Source of the DNA: Luscinia megarhynchos
Taxonomy: Eukaryota; Chordata; Aves; Passeriformes; Turdidae
Reading direction: 5' to 3'
Length of the DNA: 64,000 bases
Assembly (NCBI GenBank): GCA_034336665.1
Contig: CM067589.1
Location: 6,334,420 to 6,398,419 of the forward strand
In this document: one piece after another, positions 25,475 through 37,855 of the stretch
Numbering within the stretch: position 1 is the stretch's first letter
How the letters are laid out: every line of letters starts with the position of its first letter
Notes under the pieces: generated by a model
What the model was told of the DNA's origin: nothing
The model's input: only the letters and a program-made list of their open reading frames with translations
The model's database searches: none
Made by a program: the position numbers and the translations under genes

Positions 25475-26115
25475 GTATGGCCTGGCTCCCACAGTGCCAG
25501 GGTGGGGAGAGAACTGGGAGAATGTGGACCTGGGGTGAACTTGGGGCCTTGATTGGGAACCCCTTTCATGCTCCTCCACCTCCACTTATCCCCCTACTCC
25601 CACCCCTTTCCCATATTTTCCCCTAAATCTCTGCTCTCCCCCAGCTTGGTTTCAGGGCCAACCCCTTTCCCATCACATCTTTTCCAGGCCCTCCTCAACT
25701 GAAAGCTCCTTGCCTGCAGCAGGAGGGACGGAAGAGAGGCAGGAGGAAGAGGAGGGATAGAGCAGAAGGAGGAGCAGGAGTAGGAAGAGAACCAGGACCA
25801 TGGGCCACCACATGCATATACTGCCCTCTGTATCTGCAGCATCTTGGCCTTGGGAGCATTGTCTCCACCTGTATCCTGCAGATTACTGGGGAGGGGGGGC
25901 TCACCCCATATATCCTGGGTGGCTTTTTTTTGAAGAGAGGATGAATGTGGGAGTCCAGAGTATTCCTCTGGCTTCCCTGGGAGATTTAAGACCCCCCTGG
26001 CAGGGTCCCCAAAGACCCTCGAATGAGACCCAGGTGTCTCAGGAGCTGGATTTAGCTCCTTGGAACAATTTGCCAACATTGAGAGAAGAAATGCAAGCTG
26101 CAAAAATAAATAGAG
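25475..26115. other. No assignable gene
   Basis: GC-rich then purine-rich sequence after the MHC exon. I could not identify further MHC class II exons in it. Confidence 0.4.
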
Positions 26116-26589
26116 TGTAAATTAGACTATTAGAATGTAGAATAAGTAGATTTCTATAATGTTTATATTAAGGAACTTGTGGCCAACATGGAGAATTTGG
26201 GGCTTGGATACTTGTTCCTCCTTCTTCTCCGTGTCATCCATGCTGGGTGACATGCTGGCACTTTCAGATTGGATGTGAACAAAGCTGAACCATGCTATAA
26301 GATTGAAGTGTATTGGGAGTCAATTGTAAATACCTAGTATGTAATTTAGACTATAAAAGATAAGTCCTGCCTCTACTAGGCAGATTCTGCCTTGGACGTC
26401 TAGCGAGCAGACCGCTGTTCACTGGACAAAGCATTCCTGAGATCAGGAAGAATGAACAGCCATGAAAACCTCTAAGAACAGCTTCCCACAGTCTGTCATC
26501 GGCGGGCATCAAAAAGAGCTGGGTTCCAAACCACCTGCACGTCCTCCAGAGGTGATCTCAGGTCTAAGGAGACACCTGGGGTTGTGACA
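26116..26589 (+). mobile_element. Possible LTR
   Basis: The block starts TGTAAATTAGAC and can be closed at GGTTGTGACA. A TATA box (ACTATAAAAGA) lies near 26350. There is no matching copy in the window and no clear TSD. An LTR is likely from composition, but the edges are tentative. Confidence 0.4.
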
Positions 26590-26592
26590 GAT

Positions 26593-27032
26593 TGTAGAAG
26601 ATGTTACTTCCCCCAAAATGTGCCCTGGGATGCTATCCCATGAAACAAAGGAATTCCTTGAAACAGGGCCCCTTTCCCTTATCAAAACTCCTGTTATCTC
26701 TTAAGATATCTATTGGTCCCTAAAGTTACAAGGTAATTGGTTCTTTTTTTACTTAGAATTTTAAGGTAATTGGTTAGTTTGTAATTTGTAATTTTTATTG
26801 GTTAGAAGTTCAATCCTCCAGAGACCTATAAAAACCCTTTGTTGTAATGAGACCGTTGTTAGCAATTCCCTTCGGAGAAATAAAGTCATCTTCAGAATTT
26901 TTGCAACACGGTCTCAGCCTTTGTTCTTCACTAGCGAGTAGCTGCGGGCTGTGCCGCCTGAGTTCTGAGCTATCTGGACTTGGGTAGCAACCCGGGGTTG
27001 GAAAGCATCCAACCCCCAAAACAGCTACAACA
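26593..27032 (+). mobile_element. LTR, family E copy 1
   Basis: TATA box CTATAAAAACCC near 26826, AATAAA near 26879, and an end in ACAGCTACAACA. It aligns with 28230-28730 across the promoter, the polyadenylation signal and the CCTGAGTT...GAGCTATC(T/C)GGAC U5 block. CAGAT occurs at 26588-26592 and again at 27031-27035, overlapping the predicted end. This may be the duplication, though it leaves the LTR end ambiguous. Confidence 0.72.
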
Positions 27033-27400
27033 GATGAATATTTAGAGCTCACACAAAATATATTTGGGGGTTCCTGTTTCTTTTGTCTGTAAGGGGTGGG
27101 TGGCATGATGTTTGGATCTGGCAGGACTCCAAAGCCAAGCTGCAAATGTGCCTTGGGGGGACATTGAGCTTCCCCCAGGAAGTGTTTTTGGTGGGTTCCG
27201 GTCATGACTGCTGGCAGAGCCATAGTGGGGAGCAGGAAGATGCAGGCCCCCCCCATAGTGGGGGTTTGGCTTCCTGGGTTGGGTCTTCCAAGCTCTATCT
27301 GTGGCCACGTGGAGATTGTGCAGGGTTGGCAGTGGAGGGGGAACACCAGTTTTGGGGACCCCTGAGGAGGGCTGTGAATGGGGGCAACCCCAGGACTCCT
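27033..27400. other. No assignable gene
   Basis: Sequence between LTR-E copy 1 and the LTR-H insertion. No primer-binding site or gag was recognised, so it is not demonstrably the inside of the same provirus. Confidence 0.4.
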
Positions 27401-27970
27401 TGTCAATAGCTGTCAACACAGGTGAGAGCTGTGATGGTTTGTTTGACCGTGGGGTGCAAAAGACACATAGCAGGGACTTCAGTTAACTCAACAGCAATGT
27501 ACTTTTACTGGGTGCCAACAACACAGTTGTGCCACAGAGGGGAGAGAGGGAGAGATAAACAAAGTAAAGAGAGAGAGAAAGAGAGGGTGGGGAATAGCTA
27601 CCAATGGATAGGAATGACATCCTCGTGGTCCTGCCAAGAGAAGTACCTTCCTTCCGAGGGGAGATTTCTTCAGAAAGCCACTTTTTATAGTTCTTTTCCA
27701 AAGCGAGTGGCTCTAGCCAAAAGGTGGGGAGATATATGGGCTATTGTGAGGAGATCTGTGGCTCTGAGAAGCAAGTGTACACAGTGCTCCCATCTAGTGC
27801 CTGTTCTAAAGCAGTGTACCTTGGTGGCACAGTAAGCACGCCTACAAACAAGCATCCACCTTGGCCAGGCCAGAACTCCTGTCCAAAGTGAGTGAGGTCC
27901 CAGGGCCTTAAGTCTCTGTTCTTGCGACCATCATGAGGCAGATGAAGGAATCTTTGGACCGACTCTTACA
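27401..27970 (-). mobile_element. Solo LTR, family H copy 1
   Basis: It aligns with 59942-60518. Shared features are GGGTGCAAAAGAC, a GA-rich stretch, CTTTTTATAGTTCTTTTCCAAAGCGAGTGG (TATA box on the minus strand) and an end in GACTCTTACA. The flanks are CTCCT and CCCCT, a 5-bp duplication with one mismatch. The GA-rich run at about 27541-27590 lies inside the LTR. Confidence 0.8.
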
Positions 27971-28043
27971 CCCCTGAAATGGGGAGCTCAGAGAAGGGCA
28001 ATAGCAGAGCAGGAGGACCCCTGGCAACCTGGAGGAATGACGG

Positions 28044-28225
28044 ATTTGTATTTACAAACAAGCTATGGGTCTGCTGGTACATAAGACTAGTACTGAAAGA
28101 TAAAAGAAACAATGAGAAGGATTCCGCTAATTGATGAATGGAAAAAGATACTTGCTTTTACAAACAAACTGTAGGTTTGCTGATAAATAAAACTGGACTT
28201 TGAAAGATGAAAGCACCAATGGGGA
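28044..28225. repeat. Diverged tandem duplication of about 107 bp
   Basis: The word TTTACAAACAA(A/G)CT is followed in both halves by a similar TGGGTCTGCTG...GAAAGAT(A/G)AAAG stretch, offset by about 107 bp. It ends just before LTR-E copy 2 and may be the 3' internal end of that element, since the last half carries AATGGGGAAAAC beside the LTR start. Confidence 0.65.
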
Positions 28226-28229
28226 AAAC

Positions 28230-28730
28230 TGTGGATGATACAACTGTCCCTGGAAAGGGCCCCTGGGATCTCATACCCTGAGACAATGGAACTTTTCATG
28301 AGAAATGTTCCCCCACTAATGAAACCCTTGCTATCAATTAGGATTTCTATTGGTCTTTACTAGATGATTGGTCTTTTCTCACCTAGAACCTTAAAGTAAT
28401 TGGATAGCTCTCAATAATTTATAATATAATATAAATAATTATTTATATATATATATGTAATTTATAATATAATATATAATTATAATTTTACTGGTTAGAA
28501 TCCTAATCCCCCTAAACCCTATAAAAACCCCTTGCTATGCTACGTATCCGGATTTTGCTGGTAGAATCCTTTGAAGAAATAAAGCTACCTTTGGAACTTC
28601 TACAGTGGCTCCCGAGATCTCATTCCTAGCTAGCTGAGAAGCTGATCTTCTGCCTCGGGGGCTCCTGGAGCTATCCGGACCTCCATAGCAGCACGAAGCT
28701 AGAACCATCCTAGCCCAGGCAGCTACAGCA
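28230..28730 (+). mobile_element. LTR, family E copy 2
   Basis: It starts TGTGGATGATAC, has the TATA box CTATAAAAACCCC near 28520 and AATAAA near 28577, and ends AGCTACAGCA. An AT-rich expansion (28405-28490) sits in U3. It directly abuts the 3' end of the zinc-finger pseudogene. No TSD was found, so the second boundary of the insertion may be lost. Confidence 0.75.
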
Positions 28731-28749
28731 GGGCACTTGCAGAGCTTCA

Positions 28750-29732
<983 letters not shown>

Positions 29733-30215
29733 CTGCTGAGGGTTGAGAATGGGAAATTCTGGTCTGGGAGGGAAACCAGATGTGAGACCCTTGGGTGTGA
29801 AGGTTCCCCTGGCTAGGTCAATGTCTAGGAGTCAGCATTGTATGTCCATAAAAATCTGCTCTGAAAATGCCTCCCAGGAGTTTTCCATCTCTAGTTTATC
29901 CATTTTGGCGTTCTGGGATTTCTCCCTGTCCAGGATGCTGGGAGTTCCAGGAATCTGAAAAGCTCCTCCCACTTCAGTCTCCTCACTTAGGGATACCAGG
30001 GGCTATGGGGGCCCCACAGTCCCTTCTCCCCTTATTCTTTGCTTTGGGGTTCAGGGGCTCCAAGGACTCCCCCCTGCTCCTCTCCAGGCTGTTGAGGGTC
30101 CTGCGACTGATGGCGCTCTCCCCTCTCTGGGCTCCCCACTTTGCGGTCCTGGGGGACACAGGGGTCTCCTCCTCCAGGCTGCCTCTGCCAGCAGCCACCA
30201 CTGGGACGCCCCAAC
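29733..30215. other. Upstream flank of the zinc-finger pseudogene
   Basis: GC-rich sequence upstream of the zinc-finger ATG, without a clear promoter motif. It is interrupted by the LTR-F insertion at its far end. Confidence 0.4.
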
Positions 30216-30569
30216 TGTTGTAACCCAATGCCAGGGGTAAAAGGAATGTTTTAACCCTTCCCAAATTTCTATCTCATTGGCAGAAGGCCATAGGGGCCTC
30301 TTCCTTCCTCATCTCTCATGTTTACCCAAACTTCGTGTCCACATCTTATTGGCAGAGAGCCAAAACCCCCTCCCTGACCTTTCCTAGAAAAACCGTTAGC
30401 TGAGATCCTTTGTCCTCTTTGTTTCCTGAGATCACGATGAAATAAAGCTACCCTAAGAAGATAAAGACAAAAAGCCTCTTTTGTATCCTTAGTTTATCTA
30501 CATGTAACTCCTGATTAACTCTCTCAGAGAAATTCATCTAGGAGGGAGTTAATTAAGGGCAAGTTACAC
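30216..30569 (+). mobile_element. Solo LTR, family F, 6-bp TSD
   Basis: This 354-bp LTR runs from TGTTGTAACCCA to GCAAGTTACA, with AATAAA near 30443 and flanks CCCAAC at 30210-30215 and CCCAAC at 30570-30575. It is the inverse counterpart of 10443-10781. The perfect 6-bp duplication fixes both edges. Confidence 0.92.
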
Positions 30570-30589
30570 CCAACGTCCCATCAAGAGGC

Positions 30590-30888
30590 ATTTTCTGCTC
30601 AGTTTTGGAGTTCGTCATTCAGAAAACATCCCATCCAAAAAAACCCAACCCAGGGACCCCCGGGATATCTGGGCCTAGCTCCCTCTCCCCAGTCACCTGC
30701 GGAATGGGGGACGGGGGGACGGATGATGGTCCCACAGGTGAGTGGCTGTGAATTCAGGGAGCACTCAACCTCATCCTTACTTCTCAATTTCCTGATCTTC
30801 CTTTGTCCTTCCCCTTCCTCCTCCTCCTCTTCCATCCTTCCTCCTTAACCACACATCCTCCTACTTCCATCCTTTCTCTCTCTCAAAA
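30590..30888. other. No assignable gene
   Basis: Pyrimidine-rich sequence with no gene seen. Confidence 0.4.
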
Positions 30889-31171
30889 ATAGACAAGTAG
30901 ATTCATTTAGGTTGGAAAGGGCTTCTAACTTCATTGAGTCCCACTGTTAATGCAGCACTGCCCAGTCCACCACTCAACCATGTCCCTGAGTGCCACATCC
31001 TTATGACTTATAAATGCCTCCAGGGCTGGTGATCCAATCAGTTGGGCACACTCCTTTGGATGCACATGGCTGGCTCATGTCCAGCCTCTCATGTAGCAGC
31101 ACCCCAATCCCTTCTCAGCACGGCTGCTCTCCATCCCTTCATCCCCCAGGCTGTGAGATCAGCTGGGCTGG
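30889..31171 (-). mobile_element. CR1 LINE 3' end fragment, split by an LTR
   Basis: The plus strand reads ATTTAGGTTGGAAAGGGCTTC, CCACTCAACCATGTCCCTGAGTGCCACATCC and, later, CGGCTGCTCTCCATCCCTTCATCCCCCAGGCTG. This is the reverse complement of a CR1 3' region. The LTR-C at 31172 interrupts it, so the CR1 is older. Confidence 0.78.
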
Positions 31172-34100
31172 TGTGTTGGTTTCATGCGCTGGGGAGTGGG
31201 AGGGGCTCTCCTGTCTCTGGGGGCTTCCCCTGTGGGCTGCAGGCACCAATCGGGGAGCTGATTTGGTGATGGACAGCTCGGGAAACCAATGAAAAGTTAT
31301 TTCACTTTCACAAATCACAGTTCATCGGGTTGGTTGGCCTCTTTTTAGGCTTCTGGCCTCCGGAGGTGTGGTGGTCCCTGGCAGGGGCTCCAGCCCGGCT
31401 CCGGGCTCGACCTGGGGGCCCAGCTTGGCACCCCGGCCCCAGCTCTGCAGGGGGCCCAGCTTGGCACCCCGGCCTCAGCTCTGTGGGGGGCCCGGCTTGG
31501 CACCCCAGCCCAGCTCTGCAGGGGGCCCGGCTTGGCACCCCGGCCCCGGCTCTGTGGGGGGCCCAGCTTGGCACCCCAGCCCCAGCTCTATGGGGGGCCC
31601 AGCTTGGCACCCCAGCCCCAGCTCTGTGGGGGCCCAGCTTGGCACCCCAGCCCCAGCTCTGCAGGTGGCCCAGCTTGGCACCCCAGCCCCAGCTCTGTGG
31701 GGGGCCCAGCTTGGCACCCCAGCCCAGCTCTGCAGGGGGCCCGGCTTGGCACCCCGGCCCCGGCTCTGTGGGGGGCCCAGCTTGGCACCCCAGCCCCAGC
31801 TCTGTGGGGGGCCCAGCTTGGCACCCCAGCCCCAGCTCTGCAGGTGGCCCAGCTTGGCACCCCAGCCCCAGCTCTGCAGGTGGCCCAGCTTGGCACCCCA
31901 GCCCCAGCTCTGTGGGGGCCCAGCTTGGCACCCCAGCCCCAGCTCTGCAGGTGGCCCAGCTTGGCACCCCAGCCCCAGCTCTGTGGGGGCCCGGCTTGGC
32001 ACCCCAGCCCCAGCTCTGTGGGGGGCCCAGCTTGGCACCCCAGCCCCAGCTCTGCAGGTGGCCCAGCTTGGCACCCCAGCCCCAGCTCTGTGGGGGCCCA
32101 GCAGCACCCCAGCCCCAGCTCTGCAGGTGGCCCAGCTTGGCACCCCAGCCCCAGCTCTGTGGGGGGCCCAGCTTAGCACCCCAGCCCCAGCTCTGTGGGG
32201 GCCCGGCTTGGCACCCCCAGCCCCAGCTCTGTGGGGGGCCCAGCTTGGCACCCCAGCCCCAGCTCTGCAGGTGGCCCAGCTTGGCACCCCAGCCCCAGCT
32301 CTGCAGGTGGCCCAGCTTGGCACCCCAGCCCCAGCTCTGTGGGGGCCCAGCTTGGCACCCCAGCCCCAGCTCTGCAGGTGGCCCAGCTTGGCACCCCAGC
32401 CCCAGCTCTGTGGGGGGCCCAGCTTGGCACCCCAGCCCCAGCTCTGCAGGTGGCCCAGCTTGGCACCCCAGCCCCCAGCTCTGTGGGGGCCCAGCTAAGC
32501 ACCCCAGCCCCAGCTCTGTGGGGGGCCCAGCTTGGCACCCCAGCCCCAGCTCTGCAGGTGGCCCAGCTTGGCACCCCAGCCCCAGCTCTGTGGGGGGCCC
32601 GGCTTGGCACCCCAGCCCCAGCTCTGTGGGGGGCCCAGCTTGGCACCCCAGCCCCAGCTCTGCAGGTGGCCCAGCTTGGCACCCCAGCCCCAGCTCTGTG
32701 GGGGGCCCAGCTTGGCACCCCAGCCCCAGCTCTGCAGGTGGCCCAGCTTGGCACCCCAGCCCCAGCTCTGTGGGGGGCCCAGCTTGGCACCCCAGCCCCA
32801 GCTCTGTGGGGGGCCCGGCTTGGCACCCCAGCCCCAGCTCTGTGGGGGGCCCAGCTTGGCACCCCAGCCCCAGCTCTGCAGGTGGCCCAGCTTGGCACCC
32901 CAGCCCCAGCTCTGCAGGTGGCCCAGCTTGGCACCCCAGCCCCAGCTCTGTGGGGGGCCCAGCTTGGCACCCCAGCCCCAGCTCTGCAGGTGGCCCAGCT
33001 TGGCACCCCAGCCCCAGCTCTGTGGGGGGCCCAGCTTGGCACCCCAGCCCCAGCTCTGCAGGTGGCCCAGCTTGGCACCCCAGCCCCAGCTCTGTGGGGG
33101 GGCCCAGCTTAGCACCCCAGCCCCAGCTCTGTGGGGGGCCCGGCTTGGCACCCCAGCCCCAGCTCTGTGGGGGCCCGGCTTGGCACCCCGGCCCTAGGCT
33201 CTGTGGGGGCCCAGCTTGGCACCCCAGCCCCAGCTCTGCGGGGGCCCAGCTTGGCACCCCAGCCCCAGCTCTGCAGGTGGCCCAGCTTGGCACCCCAGCC
33301 CCAGCTCATGGGGGGCCCAGCTTGGCACCCCAGCCCCAGCTCTGTGGGGGGCCCGGCCAGCACCCCAGCCCCAGCTCTGTGGGGGGCCCGGCTTGGCACC
33401 CCAGCCCCAGCTCTGTGGGGGGCCCGGCTTGGCACCCCAGCCCCAGCTCTGTGGGGGCCCAGCTTGGCACCCCAGCCCCAGCTCTGTGGGGGGCCCAGCT
33501 TGGCACCCCAGCCCCAGCTCTGCAGGTGGCCCGGCTTGGCACCCCAGCCCCAGCTCTGTGGGGGCCCGTCTCGGGACCCCAGCCCCAGCTTGGTGGGGGG
33601 CCTGACCCGGCCCCATGGTCCCTGATCCCCTCCCGACCGCATGGCTCCGGGTGGCCATGCGCTCGACTTTCCACATGGCATGGCCGAGTGGGGGAATCGG
33701 GAAGGCACCAAAGGCTCTCCCTTCCCCCCTCCTCTCCTCCTCTGAGAGAAGAGGCTTCCAACTGCCCATGTGGCTTCTTCACGATCTGGATACAATTTTA
33801 ACTTCTTTATGCCTGGATAAGATACTTGATCTCCTGAGCTCCCCTGAATGAGAAGAAATGAAGCATGGAGACTACAGAGGTCAGCAGAATGAAGATAAAA
33901 TTCCTGGTGGGAAGAGATTGAAAAGATGCAACTGATAAGTAGCTGAAAACCTTTTCTGTGGGCTAAGGGGATTGTGGCTTCACTAAAATTCCTTTAAACT
34001 GTGAAATATACTTGGGGAGGTTTGTGTGCTTGAGAAGAAGACTTTTTGCCTCGAGGAAATGGAGATCTCTCTGTCCTGGGACTGGAATATGAACAGAGAC

Positions 34101-34554
34101 ATTTGATAGTGAAGGAGGTGAAGAGAATTTTGTTTTTCAGCAGCCTGCCTTTAAAAGTAGTACCCCAATTGTGTAACAGCTCTGGAAGGACTGTGAAAAA
34201 ATGGGAGGAGAGTCATAATCTGCAATATTTTCCCAGGCGGATGTGGATTGTGAAGGTGAAGACACCCCCTAAGCCATAACCAGAAAAGGGACTTTTCTCT
34301 CTAAAGTAAACTGAACTGATTATTTGGGTGTATAACTGACTGAAGTGTTCTCTGTATGTTGTTGGTAAAAAATGTGGAATGAAGGGGAGGAGGGAGCAAT
34401 CTAGGAATCTTATCCTGAATTTTTTTTGGTGTTATTAATAAACTTCTTCTTGTACCTTTTTAAGTTTTGAGCCTGCCTTGTCTCTATTCCTGGGTCCTGT
34501 CTCTAAAAGAAATTAAATATATTAAGGCTGGCAAACCCAATTCACACCGTGACA
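31172..34554 (+). mobile_element. LTR family C copy 3, expanded by a minisatellite
   Basis: The left edge is TGTGTTGGTT and the right edge ends ACACCGTGACA. The flanks GCTGG (31167-31171) and TCTGG (34555-34559) match at 4 of 5 bases. The segments 31180-31390 and 33640-34554 align with copies 1 and 2: CAGCTCGGGAAACCAAT, CATGGCATGGCCGAGTGGGG, CACGATCTGGATACAATTTTAAC, CAGCTGAAAACC inverse, and AATAAA near 34436. At 3383 bp it is 2.5 to 3.4 times longer than the other copies because of the internal tandem array at 31400-33600. Confidence 0.88.
31400..33600. repeat. 36-bp GC-rich minisatellite inside LTR-C
   Basis: About 60 head-to-tail units of 36 bp, each built from GGCCCAGCTTGGCACCCCAG, CCCCAGCTCT and a variable six bases. 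Two unit types alternate irregularly, one with GCAGGT and one with GTGGGG. A 35-bp variant lacking one G is common. Because 36 is divisible by 3, all six frames can stay open (up to 823 codons), while the 35-bp units shift the frame. These open frames have no start context or domain and are by-products. Confidence 0.97.
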
Positions 34555-34821
34555 TCTGGGACTGTCATAGCCCTTGGACAGAGCTGTTGGGCAGGAAAAG
34601 CTCCCTCCCAAAGAAGGTAGATCCCACTCCCCACAAAACTCCACCCTGGCCATTAGGTCACAGTATGCTCTGAGGTCCCAGAGGTCCCAGAGCCCAGTGG
34701 CTGCACAGCACCACAGCCACTGACCAGTCAATCCTTGACCACAACTAGTGCTGACATTGGACAGCGGTGTCAGGACAGCAGTGGCAGCAAGAGCTGTGGG
34801 ACTGGCAGAGGGCAAGGCACC

Positions 34822-36755
34822 ATGGCCCTGTGCCTTCTCCTTCTGCTCCTCCTGGCAGTGGCCCTGCCTGCCAGGGCTGCCCAGGCAGCTCCGTGGCGAG
34901 CATGGGGAGCAGGTGAGCTGATGGCCTGGCTCCCCTTTCCAGGACAGCGCTCCCTTCTCCCCAGGAAGCATTGGGGATGGTTTTCCATAGGGCTTTAGGA
35001 AGGAGGGAGAGAGCCCACGGAGGCACTGGGCTGCTCCAGCCACCCATCCAGGGATGTTGCACAGGGCCTGCAAACAGTGTGGAGAGTGACCAGAGCCTGC
35101 CCAGAGCTCCCCTGGCCCCTCTGCAGCTTTGGCCATGTGCATTCACATCTGGCTCTCACAGCCTTACCCGACCCCTTGCAGTGCCCTGGGGCTGTGCCTT
35201 GTGTGGCTCCTTTGCCGGCCCCAGGCAGCCTGAGTTGCTCCCGCTGTCACTGCCAAGCCCTGGCCCTGGCTGGGGCTGGGTTCAGAGCTGCTGGCAACTC
35301 CAGGGAATCCTTTCTGCCCTGACTGCCCCCACAAGCAGCTCCTTCCATCCCAGTGCGAGTCACTGCAAGCACGTGCTCCCTCTGCCCCTGCTGCTGAGTG
35401 GAAGGCAGAGTGGGGGAGTGCCTTGGAGCACTCACTGCACTCACTGCCACTGCAGCCCGAAGGAGAAATGGAAACACTTTCCATTAAGGTCCATGGAGGG
35501 AGAGGAACAAACCTAAAGGAGACAATACGTCCTTGAAGGCATCCAAACTTATGGACAAGATTCTGGGTGATCTGGAGAGACATGGTGGGTGCATTTCCCT
35601 CAGCCTTCTCCTGAGACTCAGCAGCTGGGGGTTTTCCCTGCACATCTGCACATGCCCGTGCCCAGCACAGCAGGAAGGGCTCCGTGGCAGCCGCACTGCC
35701 CTGCTGTTTTGTCACACCCTGCAGGGCTGTTTCCCAGCCTAGCCTGGCTGCAGCTTCTCCCCAGTCTCTGCAGGAAGGCATCTGGCATCAGCTGACAGGG
35801 AGTCTGAAGTGCCCCATGGGCCATGCACACTCTGAGATCCCTGCAATTTCCTGGTCTTGGGGTAGATCAGGAGGGGTGGCTGTTTGGAGAAAGGAGGGCC
35901 CTGTGGCAGCCCCAAGAGCCTGGGCCTTTTTCCTGATCCTTATCCATGTCTTTGACAAGTATTACTGACTGAAGATGCCCCCTCCCCAATGGGGAATGGT
36001 TCCATCTGATCCAGCTGCTCCTCTTCCTTTCTCCAGAGATGCACCAAAAGGCCTCGCTGAAGGCAGTGCTTCTTGAAGGCAGCAATGGCTCCATCCCACC
36101 CCCCGGTACACAAAGGGAGGAGATGCCAGACAGTGCCACAGAAGGTGATTGCTGTGCCAGGCTAGCCAGCCTGAGCTGTCCTGCTGGGGTCCTTCTGCGG
36201 GAGACACTGCCCAAAACCTGGGAGGGGCTGCAAGGGGTGCCCATGGTGGGGAAAGGGCAGAGGAGGAGAGCAGGGCTCCAGGGTGTCTTGATGGGGTTTA
36301 ACTCTGTCCCCTTGGGCTGGGGGAACTGTCATGGAGCAGGGAGGGTCAGGGCTGGCAGTGGCTGCTCAGGGATGGGTTTAGCCTGGGTCCCTGGAAGGAG
36401 CAAATGCCCAAACAGCTGCACTGCCCCTGAGCTCTCCTCCCGGCCTTCTGGGCTTTGTTGGGTGGCACAGCCTGTGCCAAGGGGTGCCAAGGTACCCCAG
36501 GCCCCAGCTCTGGGGAAACAGAGAACGTCCTGGCCATATCTAGTGAGCTGCCAGCTCAGCATTGGAGCACAGCACGGGCTCATGCTCCCCATTGCTCCCA
36601 CAGATCTGACCCCCAGGATGTGCGTAGGTCACATGATAGGCACAGTAGTGACAATGTTCACTGTGCCACTTGTCCTGCTCTGCTGCTATTTTGGGATTTG
36701 GAAGCTCTATGAGATGAGATGGTCAGTTGCTGATTTTTCTCTGCAGTTTTCTTAA
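34822..36755 (+). CDS. Putative four-exon type I membrane protein (138 aa), unrecognised
   Basis: The proposed exons are 34822-34912, 35519-35584, 36037-36144 and 36604-36755, all joined in phase 1 and giving 138 codons. Exon 1 has a good Kozak context (CACCATGG) and a Leu-rich signal peptide ending near the ARAAQA site. Exon 2 encodes a short helical segment with an N-T-S glycosylation sequon (residue 33). Exon 3 carries an N-G-S sequon (residue 69) and a Pro-containing linker. Exon 4 encodes a single membrane span (about residues 99-121, ending LCCYFGIW), then a short basic/aromatic tail. Donors are AG/GTGAGC, TG/GTGGGT and AG/GTGATT. The acceptors of exons 3 and 4 have pyrimidine tracts, while that of exon 2 is poor. 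A better acceptor at 35451 would bring in a stop or a frameshift, so a pseudogene is possible. I do not recognise the family. Confidence 0.5.
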
Positions 36756-37850
36756 AACTCTGCTCGTAGCATTGGTAGCCTGACTCATAAGTCATGCTGC
36801 TGTGGAGCTGTGGATGGTCAGTGCTTGCCCAAATAGCTCTGCTGAGGGTTCTGCTGCTGCCCAGTGCTTTAATTGGGCTCTTAATTGCTGGGCCTTGTCC
36901 TGGGGAGCCGCTGGGGCTGCAGCCAGTGCTGGCTCCCACTGAGGCTGCGTGCCAAGAGCAGCCCCAGGAGCAGCAGGCAGAGGCAGAGCAAGTTCACAAT
37001 ATCTGGCAATGCATTTCACAGGTGTGAGCTCCTGGTGTTTTTGTGGGTTTTTAGTTCAGAGCAGGTTCGACCAATTCCAAGAAAAAGGGGAAAAAACACA
37101 GTCCTTTTTTGCTTCAGCTAGCCATAGACACTAACTAAAAGCAAAGAGCTCTCTCTCCCACAGTCCACTAGACAACACAGTCTGTGTAAGAATGTGGGGG
37201 AGCTAGGGCAGACTGCACCTCTTCTCTCCCCCTTCACTCCTGAAAACAGTCTTAAAACTGCAGACTCAATATTCAACACCAACAGAACAGACAATCTGGG
37301 GATATAAGCATCATAAACTTACCCCAAGAGTTTATCTGCATTATCCAATTATATTGCATCTACAAATACAGCAGAACTGTCATGGCAGAACAAATGAGAC
37401 ATGCTATGAAGTTGTTTAAGGAATGCTGCACTTGAGCAGGCTTCTATTTCTATGACAGGGATGCCACTCAGCTGCTCAGAGCTCAGCTCTCATGTGTATT
37501 CTATGACAGTAGTCTGCAAAGTTTGTTCAAGAAAAACACAGGTAAAGCTTGTGATTGGAGCTGTTGTTAAAGCGCATGATTGAAATATATTTTTGTACTT
37601 GGAGTGATTTGCAGGGGTCCTGTTCTTTTTTCCCCAAATGTTCAGCTGACTGCAGCAGGAGGGCAGGAACAGACTGGAGGACTGCTTGTGGCTGCTGAGG
37701 CTCTGGTGGAAAACCTCAGCTCTCAAAACAAAGCAGGGACATGAATCAGATCTTCCAGGATCTCTGCCATTATCTTATAACTACACTATATGAGGAGCAG
37801 GTTATTTTGCGTTCTTGCTTCTAAAAGCTCTGACCAATCAGCAGCCTTGG
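36756..37850. other. No assignable gene
   Basis: May include the 3' UTR of the upstream gene model. Several short open frames show no domain, and no transposon end was recognised. Confidence 0.4.
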
Positions 37851-37855
37851 GGGTG

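Noticed and set aside
26593..28730. One provirus bounded by the two LTR-E copies
   Set aside because: The two LTRs are too different for a pair of one insertion, no gag/pol lies between them, and outer flanks do not match.
31308..33801. Long open frames of 200-823 codons on both strands with GGPAWHPSPSS or GLGCQAGPP repeats
   Set aside because: They come from a 36-bp tandem repeat whose length is divisible by 3, are open in many frames at once, switch frame at 35-bp units, and lie inside an LTR.
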